NCBI RefSeq assembly: GCF_900176375.1
Contig: NZ_FWYF01000003.1
Coordinates: forward strand, 620,001-684,000
Length of the DNA: 64,000 bases
Direction: 5' to 3'
DNA from: Reichenbachiella faecimaris
Lineage (GTDB): Bacteria; Bacteroidota; Bacteroidia; Cytophagales; Cyclobacteriaceae
This document shows, in pieces, positions 28,794 to 38,024 of this stretch. How positions within the stretch are numbered: position 1 is the first letter of the stretch; each line of letters begins with the position of its first letter. A model generated the notes under the pieces. It ran no database searches, was not told where the DNA came from, and saw only the letters and a program-made list of their open reading frames with translations. The position numbers were made by a program, and so were the translations under genes.

Positions 28794-31526
28794 ATGAAAG
28801 GATCAGTCGCCTTAAGCTTGCTTGCAAGCGTCCTATTATTTTCATTTTCGGCTATAGCTCAATCAGTAGGTGTCGGAACAGAAACACCTAATGCCAATGC
28901 CATTCTAGAACTCGTAGCTCCCAACAATAATCAAGGTTTGCTGGTGCCAAGGATGACTACTGTCCAACGAACAGCCTCAACTTTCACAAGCAATCTTTCT
29001 ACTGTAGAAAATGGCTTGATGGTATATGACGAAGATTTGAACAAGTTCTTCTTTTGGATCAATGATCAATGGACTGAACTAGCGACTGGTAATCTCAATG
29101 GGTTGCCAGACCAAGTGGGTCATGGTGGTAAGTATTTGACTACTGATGGCTCTTCTTCCTTATGGAATGATATTGACTTTAGTGATCTAATCAATGTCCC
29201 TTCCGATTTGCTGGACGGCGATGATGATACGCAGTTGACGGACGCAGATATCGCAGCCTTAGGATATATCAAAAGTGCAGATGATGCAGACATAGACCCA
29301 ACCAATGAAAATCAGACAGTCTCTGCAGGTACGGGTATATCTGTGACGCAGACTGATGAAGATTTTGAAGTAACCAATACTTCACCAGATCAAACCGTCG
29401 TGCTATCTGATGGTGGCAGTGGCAACGTAACTATTGGCGGTACTTATCCCAATTTGACTATTGATGTGCCGGACAATCTAGATAATAGCGACACCAATGA
29501 AATTCAGGATATCAGTACAGACGGGACGGCAGGGGACATTACCCTATCAGATGGTTCTACATTGACCTTGAATGTAGATGATGCAGATGCTGACCCATCA
29601 AACGAAGATCAAACAGTTTCAGCAGGTACGGGTATTTCAGTAAATCAAGTAGGCGATGACTTTGAGGTGACCAACACCTCTCCTGATCAGACGGTAGCCC
29701 TGTCAGATGGTGGCAGTGGCAATGTTACTATTGGCGGTACTTATCCCAATTTGACTATTGATGTGCCAGACAATCTGGATAATAGTCCAATTAATGAAAT
29801 CGAACTCCCAGATCAAACGAGCCAAGGTGGAAATTTTTTAACCACTGATGGTAGTGATCCTGCCTGGACAGCCATTGCTGAAACACAATGGAATACCAAT
29901 GGCACCAGCATCAACTATGCCACTGGAAATGTGAATATTGGATCTGGGACAATTCCTACGTCACCTTTACAGTTATCCACGAGCAATGCCAGCAGCACGA
30001 CACCCCAACTGACGATTTCCGAATCAAATACCACCTCAGATGCATCCTTCACGATGAACAATGCTGGAAATGCCTTCACCTTGGGTGTAGATGGTACAGA
30101 CGATTATTTCAAAATCAGTGACGCCACTTCATTGGGTTCGAATGACAGGGTTATTATTGATAATCTGGGTTCTGTAGGCGTTGGGGTTACTCCCAATGCA
30201 CAGTTTCATGTGGAGTCAGGATCGTCCGAATCTACCACAGTTCGTGTGACCAACAACCACGACGGAGCTGGATCTAAAATAGGTACGCTCATTGAGCTAG
30301 ACGATCAAGGTAGCGCGATCAAAACAGGAGTATACAACAACATAGATGGTACAGCTTCTAGTACGCAGCAGGTCAGAGGCATATACAATCTGATCAACCC
30401 AACAGATGGTACTACCTATGGGATGCATACCCAGATCAATGCAACAGGAACTGGTATTCGTATGGGAGCATTTTCTGATGTGAGAGCAGCAGGAACTAGC
30501 AGTTCCTTGATTTATGGCTTTAGAGCCAATATGGATCATGATGGCACTGGCGACAGTTATGGTTTGTATGCACAAATGAGTGGATCTACCACTGGTACCA
30601 GATACGGCGTTTTTACGGATGGTGAAGATCAAAATTATTTTTCAGGACATGTGGGTATTGGGGATCAAGATTCTGATGTAGAATTAACTATTAAGTCTTT
30701 TGATCTCAATTCTACTTTGCCTTTGGTTAGGTTAAACTCAGGTGCCAATACCAGTGATGCAGGTATTAGTTTTAGCGTGACAGGAGGTAATGAATACATA
30801 GTAGGAGTAGACGCTACTGATGACTATTTTAAAATCAGTGACGGAGCCGCAGCAGGCAGTGGAGAAAGATTCACCATAGACAATTCAGGCAATGTGGGTG
30901 TCAACCAATCAGCACCCAGTGCCAAATTGGATGTGGTCGGAACTTCAGAATTCAATGGGACAGTGGACATTCAAAGTTCTTTGGATGTCACTGGCCAGTT
31001 GACCGTGACCAATGATATTGAAATTCCAGAAACCAATGCCTACACCTATGCCAGCGCTCAAACACGGCAAGCAAGTTATCACCCTACAGAATTTCAAGTA
31101 ATGCGACTAGATGGAGATACGGAAGATTTGGTTTCACCTCTTTTTACTACCCCTTATGTCTATTTTTCTGGTGGAGGTGGTTCGGGACTAGCGTATGCTA
31201 CCGCTCCCATCAAACTTCCTGATGGCGCCATAGTCACTGAGTTAGAAGCTTGGCTTTTTGATAACAATGCCACAGCCAGCCGATTTGCCCGAGTGAATCT
31301 TTATAGAAGTGACATCGGGGTAATCGCAACCAATTCAAACATGGCTCAAGTAGAGACGACAGCAGAAAGTGCTTCTGTACAGGAGCTCAATGATAATACG
31401 ATATTCTTCGGAACGATAGACAACGATAACTACACCTATCGAATACTGTATACATCAAATGATGATGCTTCTGATCTGCAGCTTCATGGTGTTAGAATCA
31501 CTTACACAGTACTTCAAGTAGACTAA
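28794..31526 (+). CDS. Secreted repeat surface protein, tail-fibre/adhesin-like
   Basis: 910 residues with signal peptide (SAIAQ). Residues 24-100 resemble the usual start of Bacteroidota surface proteins (VGVGTETPNANAILEL, GLLVPRMTT, GLMVYDEDLNKFFFW). Two copies of a 99-residue repeat follow (29281 and 29578 onward) with VSAGTGISV and SDGGSGNVTIGGTYPNLTID, a motif also common in phage tail fibres. Later come VNIGSG..., GNVGVNQSAPSAKLDVVGTS blocks and a C-terminal beta domain. No clear type IX C-terminal signal is visible. Immediately downstream are a type IX cargo protein and PorP/SprF, so surface display is likely. Confidence 0.8.
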   Translation: MKGSVALSLLASVLLFSFSAIAQSVGVGTETPNANAILELVAPNNNQGLLVPRMTTVQRTASTFTSNLSTVENGLMVYDEDLNKFFFWINDQWTELATGNLNGLPDQVGHGGKYLTTDGSSSLWNDIDFSDLINVPSDLLDGDDDTQLTDADIAALGYIKSADDADIDPTNENQTVSAGTGISVTQTDEDFEVTNTSPDQTVVLSDGGSGNVTIGGTYPNLTIDVPDNLDNSDTNEIQDISTDGTAGDITLSDGSTLTLNVDDADADPSNEDQTVSAGTGISVNQVGDDFEVTNTSPDQTVALSDGGSGNVTIGGTYPNLTIDVPDNLDNSPINEIELPDQTSQGGNFLTTDGSDPAWTAIAETQWNTNGTSINYATGNVNIGSGTIPTSPLQLSTSNASSTTPQLTISESNTTSDASFTMNNAGNAFTLGVDGTDDYFKISDATSLGSNDRVIIDNLGSVGVGVTPNAQFHVESGSSESTTVRVTNNHDGAGSKIGTLIELDDQGSAIKTGVYNNIDGTASSTQQVRGIYNLINPTDGTTYGMHTQINATGTGIRMGAFSDVRAAGTSSSLIYGFRANMDHDGTGDSYGLYAQMSGSTTGTRYGVFTDGEDQNYFSGHVGIGDQDSDVELTIKSFDLNSTLPLVRLNSGANTSDAGISFSVTGGNEYIVGVDATDDYFKISDGAAAGSGERFTIDNSGNVGVNQSAPSAKLDVVGTSEFNGTVDIQSSLDVTGQLTVTNDIEIPETNAYTYASAQTRQASYHPTEFQVMRLDGDTEDLVSPLFTTPYVYFSGGGGSGLAYATAPIKLPDGAIVTELEAWLFDNNATASRFARVNLYRSDIGVIATNSNMAQVETTAESASVQELNDNTIFFGTIDNDNYTYRILYTSNDDASDLQLHGVRITYTVLQVD
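29281..29785 (+). repeat. Two 297-bp-period internal repeats in the adhesin gene
   Basis: Copies at about 29281-29488 and 29578-29785 are nearly identical over the stretch coding SDGGSGNVTIGGTYPNLTID, where most differences are silent, indicating recent duplication or gene conversion. Confidence 0.8.
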
Positions 31527-31537
31527 AGACTAGATCA

Positions 31538-32689
31538 ATGAAAACCATGAAAAGATTTAGTTACTTCTTGATTTTAGGAATAGTAAGTACTTCACAGGTA
31601 AAGGCACAAAACCTAATGACCAATGATCACGCACTAGTAGCCATAGGCAATGACGTGCCATTTACTGTGCAAGGAAACCTATCTAACCAAGGTATGATGC
31701 TTAACGAAGGTGACCTGAGACTACTCGGAGACTGGACAAACGTTGGTAACTATAGTTCAGTCTCCGGCACCTTCTATTTATTAGGGAGTGATCCCCTCTT
31801 CGAATCGGGCAGTTCCACTTATCAGCATTTAGGTATAAGCACAATGGGTAACCTAAGTCTAGCGTCAGATTTGACTATCTCTGGTACGCTGGAGCTGATT
31901 TCTGGCGTGATGAATTTCTTAGGTGACGCCTCTCTCACTATCGAAGAAGACGCAGTGATCCTGGGAGGAGACGAAAGTTCGTATGTGAATGGCTTGCTCT
32001 ATTCTGCCCAGCAGGGCGAAGTCCATTATCCCATTGGTACAGACCAAAGCTATCTGCCAGTGGAATTACTCAACGTGCAGAGTTCCGTGCCAGTAGGGAT
32101 AGTTGCCATGGGAGAAGAATTAGACGTCACCCTTTCTCAAGCATTGGAATCTATATCTCCCAATCGTTATTGGCAAATCATGAAGAATGCGGACTTCAGT
32201 GTGGATGGTCTGGTATTGCCCGTGACGAATGAGCATTTTATATCGTCAGAGTCAGAAGCAGTCATAGCCTATACCGAAAACCTGGGAAGCCCACTGACGA
32301 TTTTGGGACAATCAGAATTCACAGGATCAACTACTTCGGGCAGTATTACCTCAAATACCCCGATTCTGTCAGGCTATTACTTGTTGGGAGACAAAGGTTT
32401 GGCTCTGCCACCTGTGAAAGTAATCAATATAGTTACCCCATTACAAGATGGAAAACACGATTTTCTCAGGATAGAAAATATTGAGTTCTATGAAGAAAAT
32501 GTAGTAGAGATTTTTAATCGCCAAGGCAAAATGGTTTTCTCCATGCTGGGATATAACAATCTGGATCGAGTGTTCAGAGGGGATGCCAATGTGGGTAATG
32601 GTGAGTTATTGCCTACGGGCAACTATTTCTATACCGTCAACCTAGATGGATCCAAAAGAGAGTCAGGCTTTGTCTACATCAAAAACTGA
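31538..32689 (+). CDS. Type IX secretion cargo with gliding-type C-terminal domain
   Basis: 383 residues: signal peptide ending VKAQ, beta-rich body with short beta-helix-like repeats (LSNQGMMLNEGDLRLLGDW, LSLASDLTISGTLELISG), and a C-terminal domain of the gliding-motility-associated/type B sorting kind (IVTPLQDGKHDFLRIENIEF, VEIFNRQGKMVFSM, LLPTGNYFYTV). Type B cargo usually depends on a PorP/SprF partner, which is encoded 5 bp downstream. The gene starts 11 bp after the adhesin and likely shares its promoter. Confidence 0.85.
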   Translation: MKTMKRFSYFLILGIVSTSQVKAQNLMTNDHALVAIGNDVPFTVQGNLSNQGMMLNEGDLRLLGDWTNVGNYSSVSGTFYLLGSDPLFESGSSTYQHLGISTMGNLSLASDLTISGTLELISGVMNFLGDASLTIEEDAVILGGDESSYVNGLLYSAQQGEVHYPIGTDQSYLPVELLNVQSSVPVGIVAMGEELDVTLSQALESISPNRYWQIMKNADFSVDGLVLPVTNEHFISSESEAVIAYTENLGSPLTILGQSEFTGSTTSGSITSNTPILSGYYLLGDKGLALPPVKVINIVTPLQDGKHDFLRIENIEFYEENVVEIFNRQGKMVFSMLGYNNLDRVFRGDANVGNGELLPTGNYFYTVNLDGSKRESGFVYIKN

Positions 32690-32694
32690 ATGAC

Positions 32695-33597
32695 ATGAAA
32701 ATACACTTCTCCCTATTGTTTTTCATGATCTCCTGCTCTCTTTTTGCACAGCAGGATCCATTGTACAGTCAGTATCAGTTCAATCAGCTTATGATCAATC
32801 CTGCCTATGCTGGCATGTACAATAGTTTGTCAGCTGGGGCGATCAGCCGATTTCAGTGGGCGGGTATAGATGGAGCACCACGCACCAATACGGTCATTAT
32901 TCAATCGGGCTTGTTGGAAGGGCGGATGGGAGTAGGAGGTTTGGTGCTCAATGATCAGTTTGGTGTGAGTAACAATTATGAAGTGCAGTTGGCGGGATCT
33001 TACAATATTAATTTTGAGCATGCTCGTTTGGGAATGGGCATTCAGGGTGGCTATATTCAATATGGGTATGATTTCTCCAAGGTAAACTTTGATTACCTAG
33101 ACGATCCTGAAATCCTAAATGGCCACGAAACCATTTCCAAACCCAATGTGGGTCTAGGATTGATGTATATGAGCGAGCGTTTTTTTGTAGGAGCCTCTGT
33201 TCCCAGAATCCTCAATGTGTCGATTACTGATGGGATGACTACTTCAGAGCGGTACAAACGACATTATTATTTTACCTCTGGTTTTGTTGCCGAAATCGAC
33301 AGAACACCCGTCAAGCTGATGACCTTGGTACGTTCGATGAATGGCGAAGACGTATCAGTAGATATCACAGCTAGTGTATTTTTGGATGCCATCGTGTGGG
33401 CTGGCCTGACAGTTCGCGACTTCAAGCATTTTGGAGCCATGGCCATTTTCAGCTTAGGTGATAATCTCAATGTGGGCTACTCCTTTGAGATGCCTTCCAA
33501 CTCTCTGGTCTATGGCAACTATGGCACTCACGAAATCTCACTGCAATTCACTTTCAAAACTTCTCCAATCACCCTTTTTCAGCAGAAGTATTTTTAG
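32695..33597 (+). CDS. PorP/SprF-family type IX secretion outer membrane protein
   Basis: 300 residues with signal peptide (SLFAQ) followed by QDPLYSQYQFNQLMINPAYAG, the family signature, and a 14-strand-like barrel with GVGGLVLNDQFG, PNVGLGLMYMSERFFVGAS and a C-terminal HEISLQFTF. PorP/SprF proteins are outer-membrane partners for particular type B cargo in gliding and adhesion. Encoded as third gene of the adhesin-cargo-PorP operon. Confidence 0.95.
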   Translation: MKIHFSLLFFMISCSLFAQQDPLYSQYQFNQLMINPAYAGMYNSLSAGAISRFQWAGIDGAPRTNTVIIQSGLLEGRMGVGGLVLNDQFGVSNNYEVQLAGSYNINFEHARLGMGIQGGYIQYGYDFSKVNFDYLDDPEILNGHETISKPNVGLGLMYMSERFFVGASVPRILNVSITDGMTTSERYKRHYYFTSGFVAEIDRTPVKLMTLVRSMNGEDVSVDITASVFLDAIVWAGLTVRDFKHFGAMAIFSLGDNLNVGYSFEMPSNSLVYGNYGTHEISLQFTFKTSPITLFQQKYF

Positions 33598-33693
33598 ACG
33601 GTAGGTTTTTAGTTGGCTGAATCTTTAGTGAAAGTAGCTTTCCATTGTTTTTAGGACGTATAGATCTATTATATTAGTGACAGATATAACCGA

Positions 33694-33718
33694 CGTAAAC
33701 ACTATAGTGGTGTTTACG
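33694..33718 (+). promoter_or_regulatory. Hairpin upstream of the zinc-ribbon gene
   Basis: CGTAAACAC (33694-33702) and GTGTTTACG (33710-33718) form a perfect 9-bp inverted repeat 7 bp before the ATG at 33726. It could be an operator or a translation-blocking hairpin; a recombination site is also possible given the cassette-like surroundings. Confidence 0.45.
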
Positions 33719-33725
33719 ATTTATT

Positions 33726-34529
33726 ATGACTGCGGAAGACTCAATAGAAAAGTTGCCAATTTCCAAAAAGTGCCCAAGATGCGCTAATGAATGTTCTAAT
33801 GAAGCCATAGTCTGTGGTTCGTGTTCATTTTCTTTTTCAAAAACTAGGAGAGCATGGAAGCGTACAGTGAACATAGCGTCCACCGTTTCACTATTTATTG
33901 GCTTACTGGTGGTTGTAATTAATCAAAGTACTCAAATATTCGATAGGTTGAGGCCAACAGAATTTGTTTTTTTGGGTATTGGAAGTGCAACAGGCACAAA
34001 CAGACTTATAACTGATAATTTTACTTTAGGAATTAAGAGTGGTGGATCCATTATGCTGGAAAAACTTCAATTTTATGGGTCTGACAAATATAGTTCCCAG
34101 CTTCACATGGATATTTTAGTTGGAAGGGGCTTTAAGTCAAAAGATATTGCGAGCATAAAAATAAATCCAACGGCAATACATCTTAGTTATCAGCCTGCTT
34201 CAAGAGAGATTCTTGAGTCTTTTATTGACGCTGGAGTACAACCAGAAGACCTATCATTTTTCTTCAAAATTAGACCTACATCAACCGAAAATAGTTTTTA
34301 CCTAAACAATCCAAAGTCATCTATTCCAGGAATAGCAAAAGTCTCATATTTTGAAATAAACAATGAATCCCAAAAAAGACAGTTCAAAGAATATCCTGTT
34401 ACTCTTTTGATCTGGGTTAGAAAATTTGAAAACCTTGGTGCCGTCTTCGAGCAAAAGGATTTTCCACATGTGGATCAAGAAAAATTGCTGAAAGACTATG
34501 CAGAACTAATTAATAAGTTGACGGAGTAG
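33726..34529 (+). CDS. Zinc-ribbon single-pass membrane protein, unknown function
   Basis: 267 residues. An N-terminal zinc ribbon CPRCANECSNEAIVCGSC (two CxxC pairs) is followed by a membrane helix (about 48-70, TVSLFIGLLVVVINQSTQIF) and a ~190-residue domain, probably outside the cytoplasm, with mixed beta structure and no recognised family. It is the first of three unrecognised genes that are followed by copies of a shared repeat. It has the AT-rich codon use of an acquired gene. Role unknown. Confidence 0.65.
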   Translation: MTAEDSIEKLPISKKCPRCANECSNEAIVCGSCSFSFSKTRRAWKRTVNIASTVSLFIGLLVVVINQSTQIFDRLRPTEFVFLGIGSATGTNRLITDNFTLGIKSGGSIMLEKLQFYGSDKYSSQLHMDILVGRGFKSKDIASIKINPTAIHLSYQPASREILESFIDAGVQPEDLSFFFKIRPTSTENSFYLNNPKSSIPGIAKVSYFEINNESQKRQFKEYPVTLLIWVRKFENLGAVFEQKDFPHVDQEKLLKDYAELINKLTE

Positions 34530-34547
34530 CAGGGGATTCTTGCATCT

Positions 34548-34725
34548 GTTAAAACGGGCAATTGCTAGGAAAGAATGAGGTTTCATTGGTTTAGATACTT
34601 TGGTGGGACTTGGAAAGTCCGTCTCATTTAATAAATTTAAACAATGGAGTGGTTTGGTGGCAACGAACAGGTCAGTGTTTCCTAATCCCCACTGATCATA
34701 CATAGCCAGATCACTGTCATATATA
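34548..34725 (+). repeat. Cassette-type intergenic repeat, copy 1
   Basis: About 175 bp that starts 19 bp after the zinc-ribbon gene and aligns with copy 2 (36441-36610). A 23-bp block is identical in both (34623-34645 and 36517-36539); on either side are matching tracts GGTTT(C/T)ATTGGT, GAAAGT..G.CTCATTT and GTGGC..CGAA. No integrase recognition core is demonstrable by eye. Boundaries are approximate. Confidence 0.75.
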
Positions 34726-34745
34726 AGAACAGATTTCGACAGAAA

Positions 34746-35513
34746 ATGAAATTGAAAAAGACAACATGTGGTATTCTTAGCCTAATTATTCTTAACTCTT
34801 GTGTTGTTCAGCATCATCCTTGTAACACCATAGCTAAGAATCAAAACACGAATTCTGTTGATTTTGATATTGTAAAAGCCAAATTTCCATTGTTGAAAAA
34901 GAATCTATCAAGTGCAAATTCCTTGTTTGTAACAGTATCCAATCTAAAAAATAAAACAAGTGTAAGTTCATACTTATCTGACGTTAGAGGAGATACACTT
35001 GTAATATCTTCAGCATTAAAAAATAACCGAACCAGAGAGCGAATGGTGGTTAATTATGAATTCCCGACATCAATTCTATCACAAAGTGAAGCAAAAAAGC
35101 TAGAGGATGGAAAATATCAAATAACTTATAAGAGTAATTTCGGCGAAAAATCCATACAAAATCTAATTTACAATTTAGAAATTATATCCATTGATAATGG
35201 TCAGATTTACTTGTACACTGGGAAGTTAATTGATCAAGAAGGCACAGAAGTGAGCTTTGTACTCCAAACAGACCCACTCGCTACCTTAGCTCTATTTGCT
35301 GTAGTAAATTATTCTTCGTCAATCTCCAGCAAATGGGATCATTTCTTTAATTTATGTAGGGATAGATACAACAAGTACAAGAGAGTGTGCGAAGATCAAG
35401 ATCCACCTAAAAAGGCTGAAATCATCCATACTTTCAAACGACCTTTATTGGAAATAGGCAATTTCAAGATCGGTGAGGAATACATTGAAGACTGTGAAAT
35501 CGTATGTAAGTAG
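34746..35513 (+). CDS. Lipoprotein of unknown function, cassette gene
   Basis: 255 residues with a lipoprotein signal (IILNSC, Cys19) and a second HHPC cysteine nearby. The body has a beta-rich central part (LFVTVSNLKNKTSVSSYLSD, YQITYKSNFGEKSIQNLIYN) and a helical C-terminal tail with further cysteines (NLCRDRYNKYKRVCEDQDPP, DCEIVCK). It has no recognisable family. It lies between the two repeat copies and is followed after 3 bp by a polytopic membrane protein, so the two probably function together in the envelope. Confidence 0.6.
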   Translation: MKLKKTTCGILSLIILNSCVVQHHPCNTIAKNQNTNSVDFDIVKAKFPLLKKNLSSANSLFVTVSNLKNKTSVSSYLSDVRGDTLVISSALKNNRTRERMVVNYEFPTSILSQSEAKKLEDGKYQITYKSNFGEKSIQNLIYNLEIISIDNGQIYLYTGKLIDQEGTEVSFVLQTDPLATLALFAVVNYSSSISSKWDHFFNLCRDRYNKYKRVCEDQDPPKKAEIIHTFKRPLLEIGNFKIGEEYIEDCEIVCK

Positions 35514-35516
35514 AAA

Positions 35517-36392
35517 ATGGATTCAACTATTATTAAGGATTTTATTTTCAAGCCTTTGACACTGGGATCTCTTATCATGGTAATTTCCTATGCCTTTGAA
35601 ACGATCAGTAAATCGATACCCAAAGAACGTCATGATGAACTTGCAGATAAACTCGCTTCTTTTAATCTTACAAATCTCGTCAATGAAGTATCTAATGCCT
35701 TATCTGCATCCTTCGACAATATTTTCGGAGAAAAGTACTTATCTGTCAAATCATTCAAAAAGGCTACTATTTTTTCGTTTATATCGGTTATAGTTTTTTA
35801 CTTCTTAGCATTATCACTGCACGAAATTTCTTGGGAAGGTCTTATTTGGAAAGATTGGTTTTTTTGGCTAATTCATATGACGATAAACTTCACGATCTTT
35901 AACCTAATTCCCGATTATTTCATCTATGTAAAGACTCGATATGTGCTCCACTTACTCGCTGATGGAAACCATAATTATACCAGAGTATTAATAATAGATT
36001 TATTGGTGACTCTAGTTTTCGGGATTACTAAATTTTTACTTATAACGTATGTACTTTCAACCATTTTTGAATTTAGGAATGATGAGATGTTCGTCTCTGG
36101 GTGGAACGCACTCACATTATCTGTTTCTAACTTTGATGGAACTGGAGTCACATATTTGAATGCGGTTCCAGGAGTTTTTATTTACTCTAGCCTATTCTTC
36201 TCTGTTTTTCCATGGTTTTATATACTCTCCTCTTTTCTAGCTAACAACAGTAAAAAGTTTTTTGAATTCAGTTATTTTATCAAGAAGTGGATTGATTTCG
36301 TGAACAAGCCAATCGAATCCCTCAAAACAATCAGCGTCATTGTGATTATCTTGCTTGGATTGATCGTATTTATTTTAGATTTGATTTTTTAA
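35517..36392 (+). CDS. Polytopic membrane protein of unknown function, cassette gene
   Basis: 291 residues. Hydrophobic segments suggest five to six membrane helices: about 15-30 (weak), 84-103 (TIFSFISVIVFYFLALSL), 115-135, 160-185 (LIIDLLVTLVFGITKFLLIT), 215-240 (FIYSSLFFSVFPWFYILSSF) and 272-291 (ISVIVIILLGLIVFILDLIF). No transporter or enzyme motif is recognised. It starts 3 bp after the lipoprotein gene and repeat copy 2 begins about 50 bp after its stop. Confidence 0.6.
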   Translation: MDSTIIKDFIFKPLTLGSLIMVISYAFETISKSIPKERHDELADKLASFNLTNLVNEVSNALSASFDNIFGEKYLSVKSFKKATIFSFISVIVFYFLALSLHEISWEGLIWKDWFFWLIHMTINFTIFNLIPDYFIYVKTRYVLHLLADGNHNYTRVLIIDLLVTLVFGITKFLLITYVLSTIFEFRNDEMFVSGWNALTLSVSNFDGTGVTYLNAVPGVFIYSSLFFSVFPWFYILSSFLANNSKKFFEFSYFIKKWIDFVNKPIESLKTISVIVIILLGLIVFILDLIF

Positions 36393-36440
36393 ACGCCATT
36401 ACAAAAATTCTTAAGGAAAAAGTTGCTACTGAAATTAAAG

Positions 36441-36610
36441 TGCTAAACGGACAGTAACATTGGCTATAAACAGGGTTTTATTGGTCAGGATATTTTCGTG
36501 AGATTAGAAAGTTTGCCTCATTTAATAAATTTAAACAATAGCAGCTTTGTGGCCGCGAAAAGGACGGCATTTTCGAATCCTTGCTCATCATTGCCAGCTG
36601 TTCGTCAAAC
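36441..36610 (+). repeat. Cassette-type intergenic repeat, copy 2
   Basis: Counterpart of copy 1, beginning near GCTAAACGGACA about 50 bp after the membrane-protein gene and reaching the end of the spacer before rmuC (convergent). The identical 23-bp core is at 36517-36539, 1894 bp from that of copy 1, so the lipoprotein and membrane-protein genes lie exactly between the repeats. Confidence 0.75.
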
Positions 36611-36632
36611 GGAGTAGTAAATTTAGACAACC

Positions 36633-37970
36633 TCAATCCTCCCCAGACCTCTCAAGCAGCTTCTGATCCATGTTCTTAGTTGCTTTAGCACCAAGTTTTT
36701 TCATTTTTTCTGCTCGATTGATGAGGTTCCCCTTGCCCTCATAGAGTTTTTTGGCGGCTTCCACATAGACTTTTTGGGTAAGGTCGAGCTGGCGGCCAAT
36801 GCCTTTCACATCTTCAGTGAACGCCACGAATTTGTCGTATAAATTCCCTCCTTCTTTGGCTATTTCAATGGCATTTCTGTTCTGATATTCTTGCTTCCAG
36901 ATACTGGCGATCGTTCGCAACGTAGCGATCAAAGTAGCAGGACTCACGATGACAATATTTTTGCTATAGGCGTCATTAAAGAGCTCAGCATCTTTTTGCA
37001 CGGCCAAGGAGAATGCAGGTTCTATTGGAATGAACAACAAAACGAAATCTAGCCCTTCTACACCATACAGGCTTTGGTAGTTCTTTTCACTCAGTCCTTT
37101 GATGTGAGCCCTGAGTGAAAGCAAATGTGCTTTGATTTGCTTCTCTTTTTCTTCCTTATCATCTGTATTGGTATATCGCTCATAGGCGATCAGTGAGACT
37201 TTAGAATCCACAATGATACTTTTGTCATCAGGCAATTTCACGACCACATCAGGCTGGTATCTGTTGCCTTCGTCATCAGCGTAAGACTGCTGCACGAAAT
37301 ATTCTCGTTGCTTTTCAAGGCCAGATTTTTCCAGTATACTTTCCAAGATAAACTCTCCCCAGTTGCCTTGTGCTTTGGTGTCGCCTTTAAGTGCTTTCAC
37401 TAGATTTTCAGCTTCTTTAGTAATTTTTTGGTTCAGCTCTTTGAACCCGGCAATTTGTTCTTTCAGCGCAGAGTTACGCGCAATATTTTCTTTGTTGGTT
37501 TCTTCTACCTTTTTCTCGAAGGCTACTATTTTCTCACCTAGTGGTTTTAGGAGTTGATCTACTTGCTCTTTGTTGTGTGTGGTGAATTTCTTGCTGTTTT
37601 CTTCCAGTATCTCGTTGGCCATATTTTTGAATTCAGCCGAGAACTTTTCACGAATTTGGTTGAGCTCTTCTTTCTGAGTTTTTAGCGTTTCCTGAATATT
37701 TTTATAGTCAGACTCTAATCGTGAATGTTGATTGCTGAGCTGCATGATTTTCTCTCGTTCACCACGCAGTTCATCATTCATTTCTTTGAGGTTTGCAGTC
37801 AGCGATTCAGATCGTTCTATCTCCATTTTCACCTGCAGTTCCAATTCTTTAGTTTTCAGTTGGGCATCAGCATTTTGCGGGTTTTGAAATTTTGATTTGG
37901 CTACAAGCCATGCTGCTCCAGCACCTAAGACGAGACCAGTAAACAGGTAAACGAAATGATAAACTTCCAT
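36633..37970 (-). CDS. rmuC: DNA recombination protein RmuC
   Basis: 445 residues: an N-terminal membrane helix (about 5-22, HFVYLFTGLVLGAGAAWLV), long coiled coil (30-200) and the RmuC domain with GNWGEFILESILEKSGLEKQ, QPDVVVKLPDDKSIIVDSKV and FIPIEPAFSLA. The RmuC domain is a nuclease-like PD-(D/E)XK fold implicated in limiting inversions at short inverted repeats. It is convergent with the cassette-like genes, and its 3' end lies next to repeat copy 2, so it is probably an old neighbour that bounds the inserted stretch. Confidence 0.94.
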   Translation of the reverse strand: MEVYHFVYLFTGLVLGAGAAWLVAKSKFQNPQNADAQLKTKELELQVKMEIERSESLTANLKEMNDELRGEREKIMQLSNQHSRLESDYKNIQETLKTQKEELNQIREKFSAEFKNMANEILEENSKKFTTHNKEQVDQLLKPLGEKIVAFEKKVEETNKENIARNSALKEQIAGFKELNQKITKEAENLVKALKGDTKAQGNWGEFILESILEKSGLEKQREYFVQQSYADDEGNRYQPDVVVKLPDDKSIIVDSKVSLIAYERYTNTDDKEEKEKQIKAHLLSLRAHIKGLSEKNYQSLYGVEGLDFVLLFIPIEPAFSLAVQKDAELFNDAYSKNIVIVSPATLIATLRTIASIWKQEYQNRNAIEIAKEGGNLYDKFVAFTEDVKGIGRQLDLTQKVYVEAAKKLYEGKGNLINRAEKMKKLGAKATKNMDQKLLERSGED

Positions 37971-38024
37971 AAAACAAATCTATAAAGTGTAGATAGATTT
38001 TAATTACTGCTTGAATCTATTTTT

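Noticed and set aside
36571-36600. TTCGAATCC as a tRNA T-loop
   Set aside because: No acceptor stem, D-arm or anticodon arm around it; it is part of the repeat.
34548-36610. Classical integron attC sites
   Set aside because: Repeats are placed like attC but the canonical core GTTRRRY and paired arms could not be found by eye and no integrase is present, so only 'cassette-like' is claimed.
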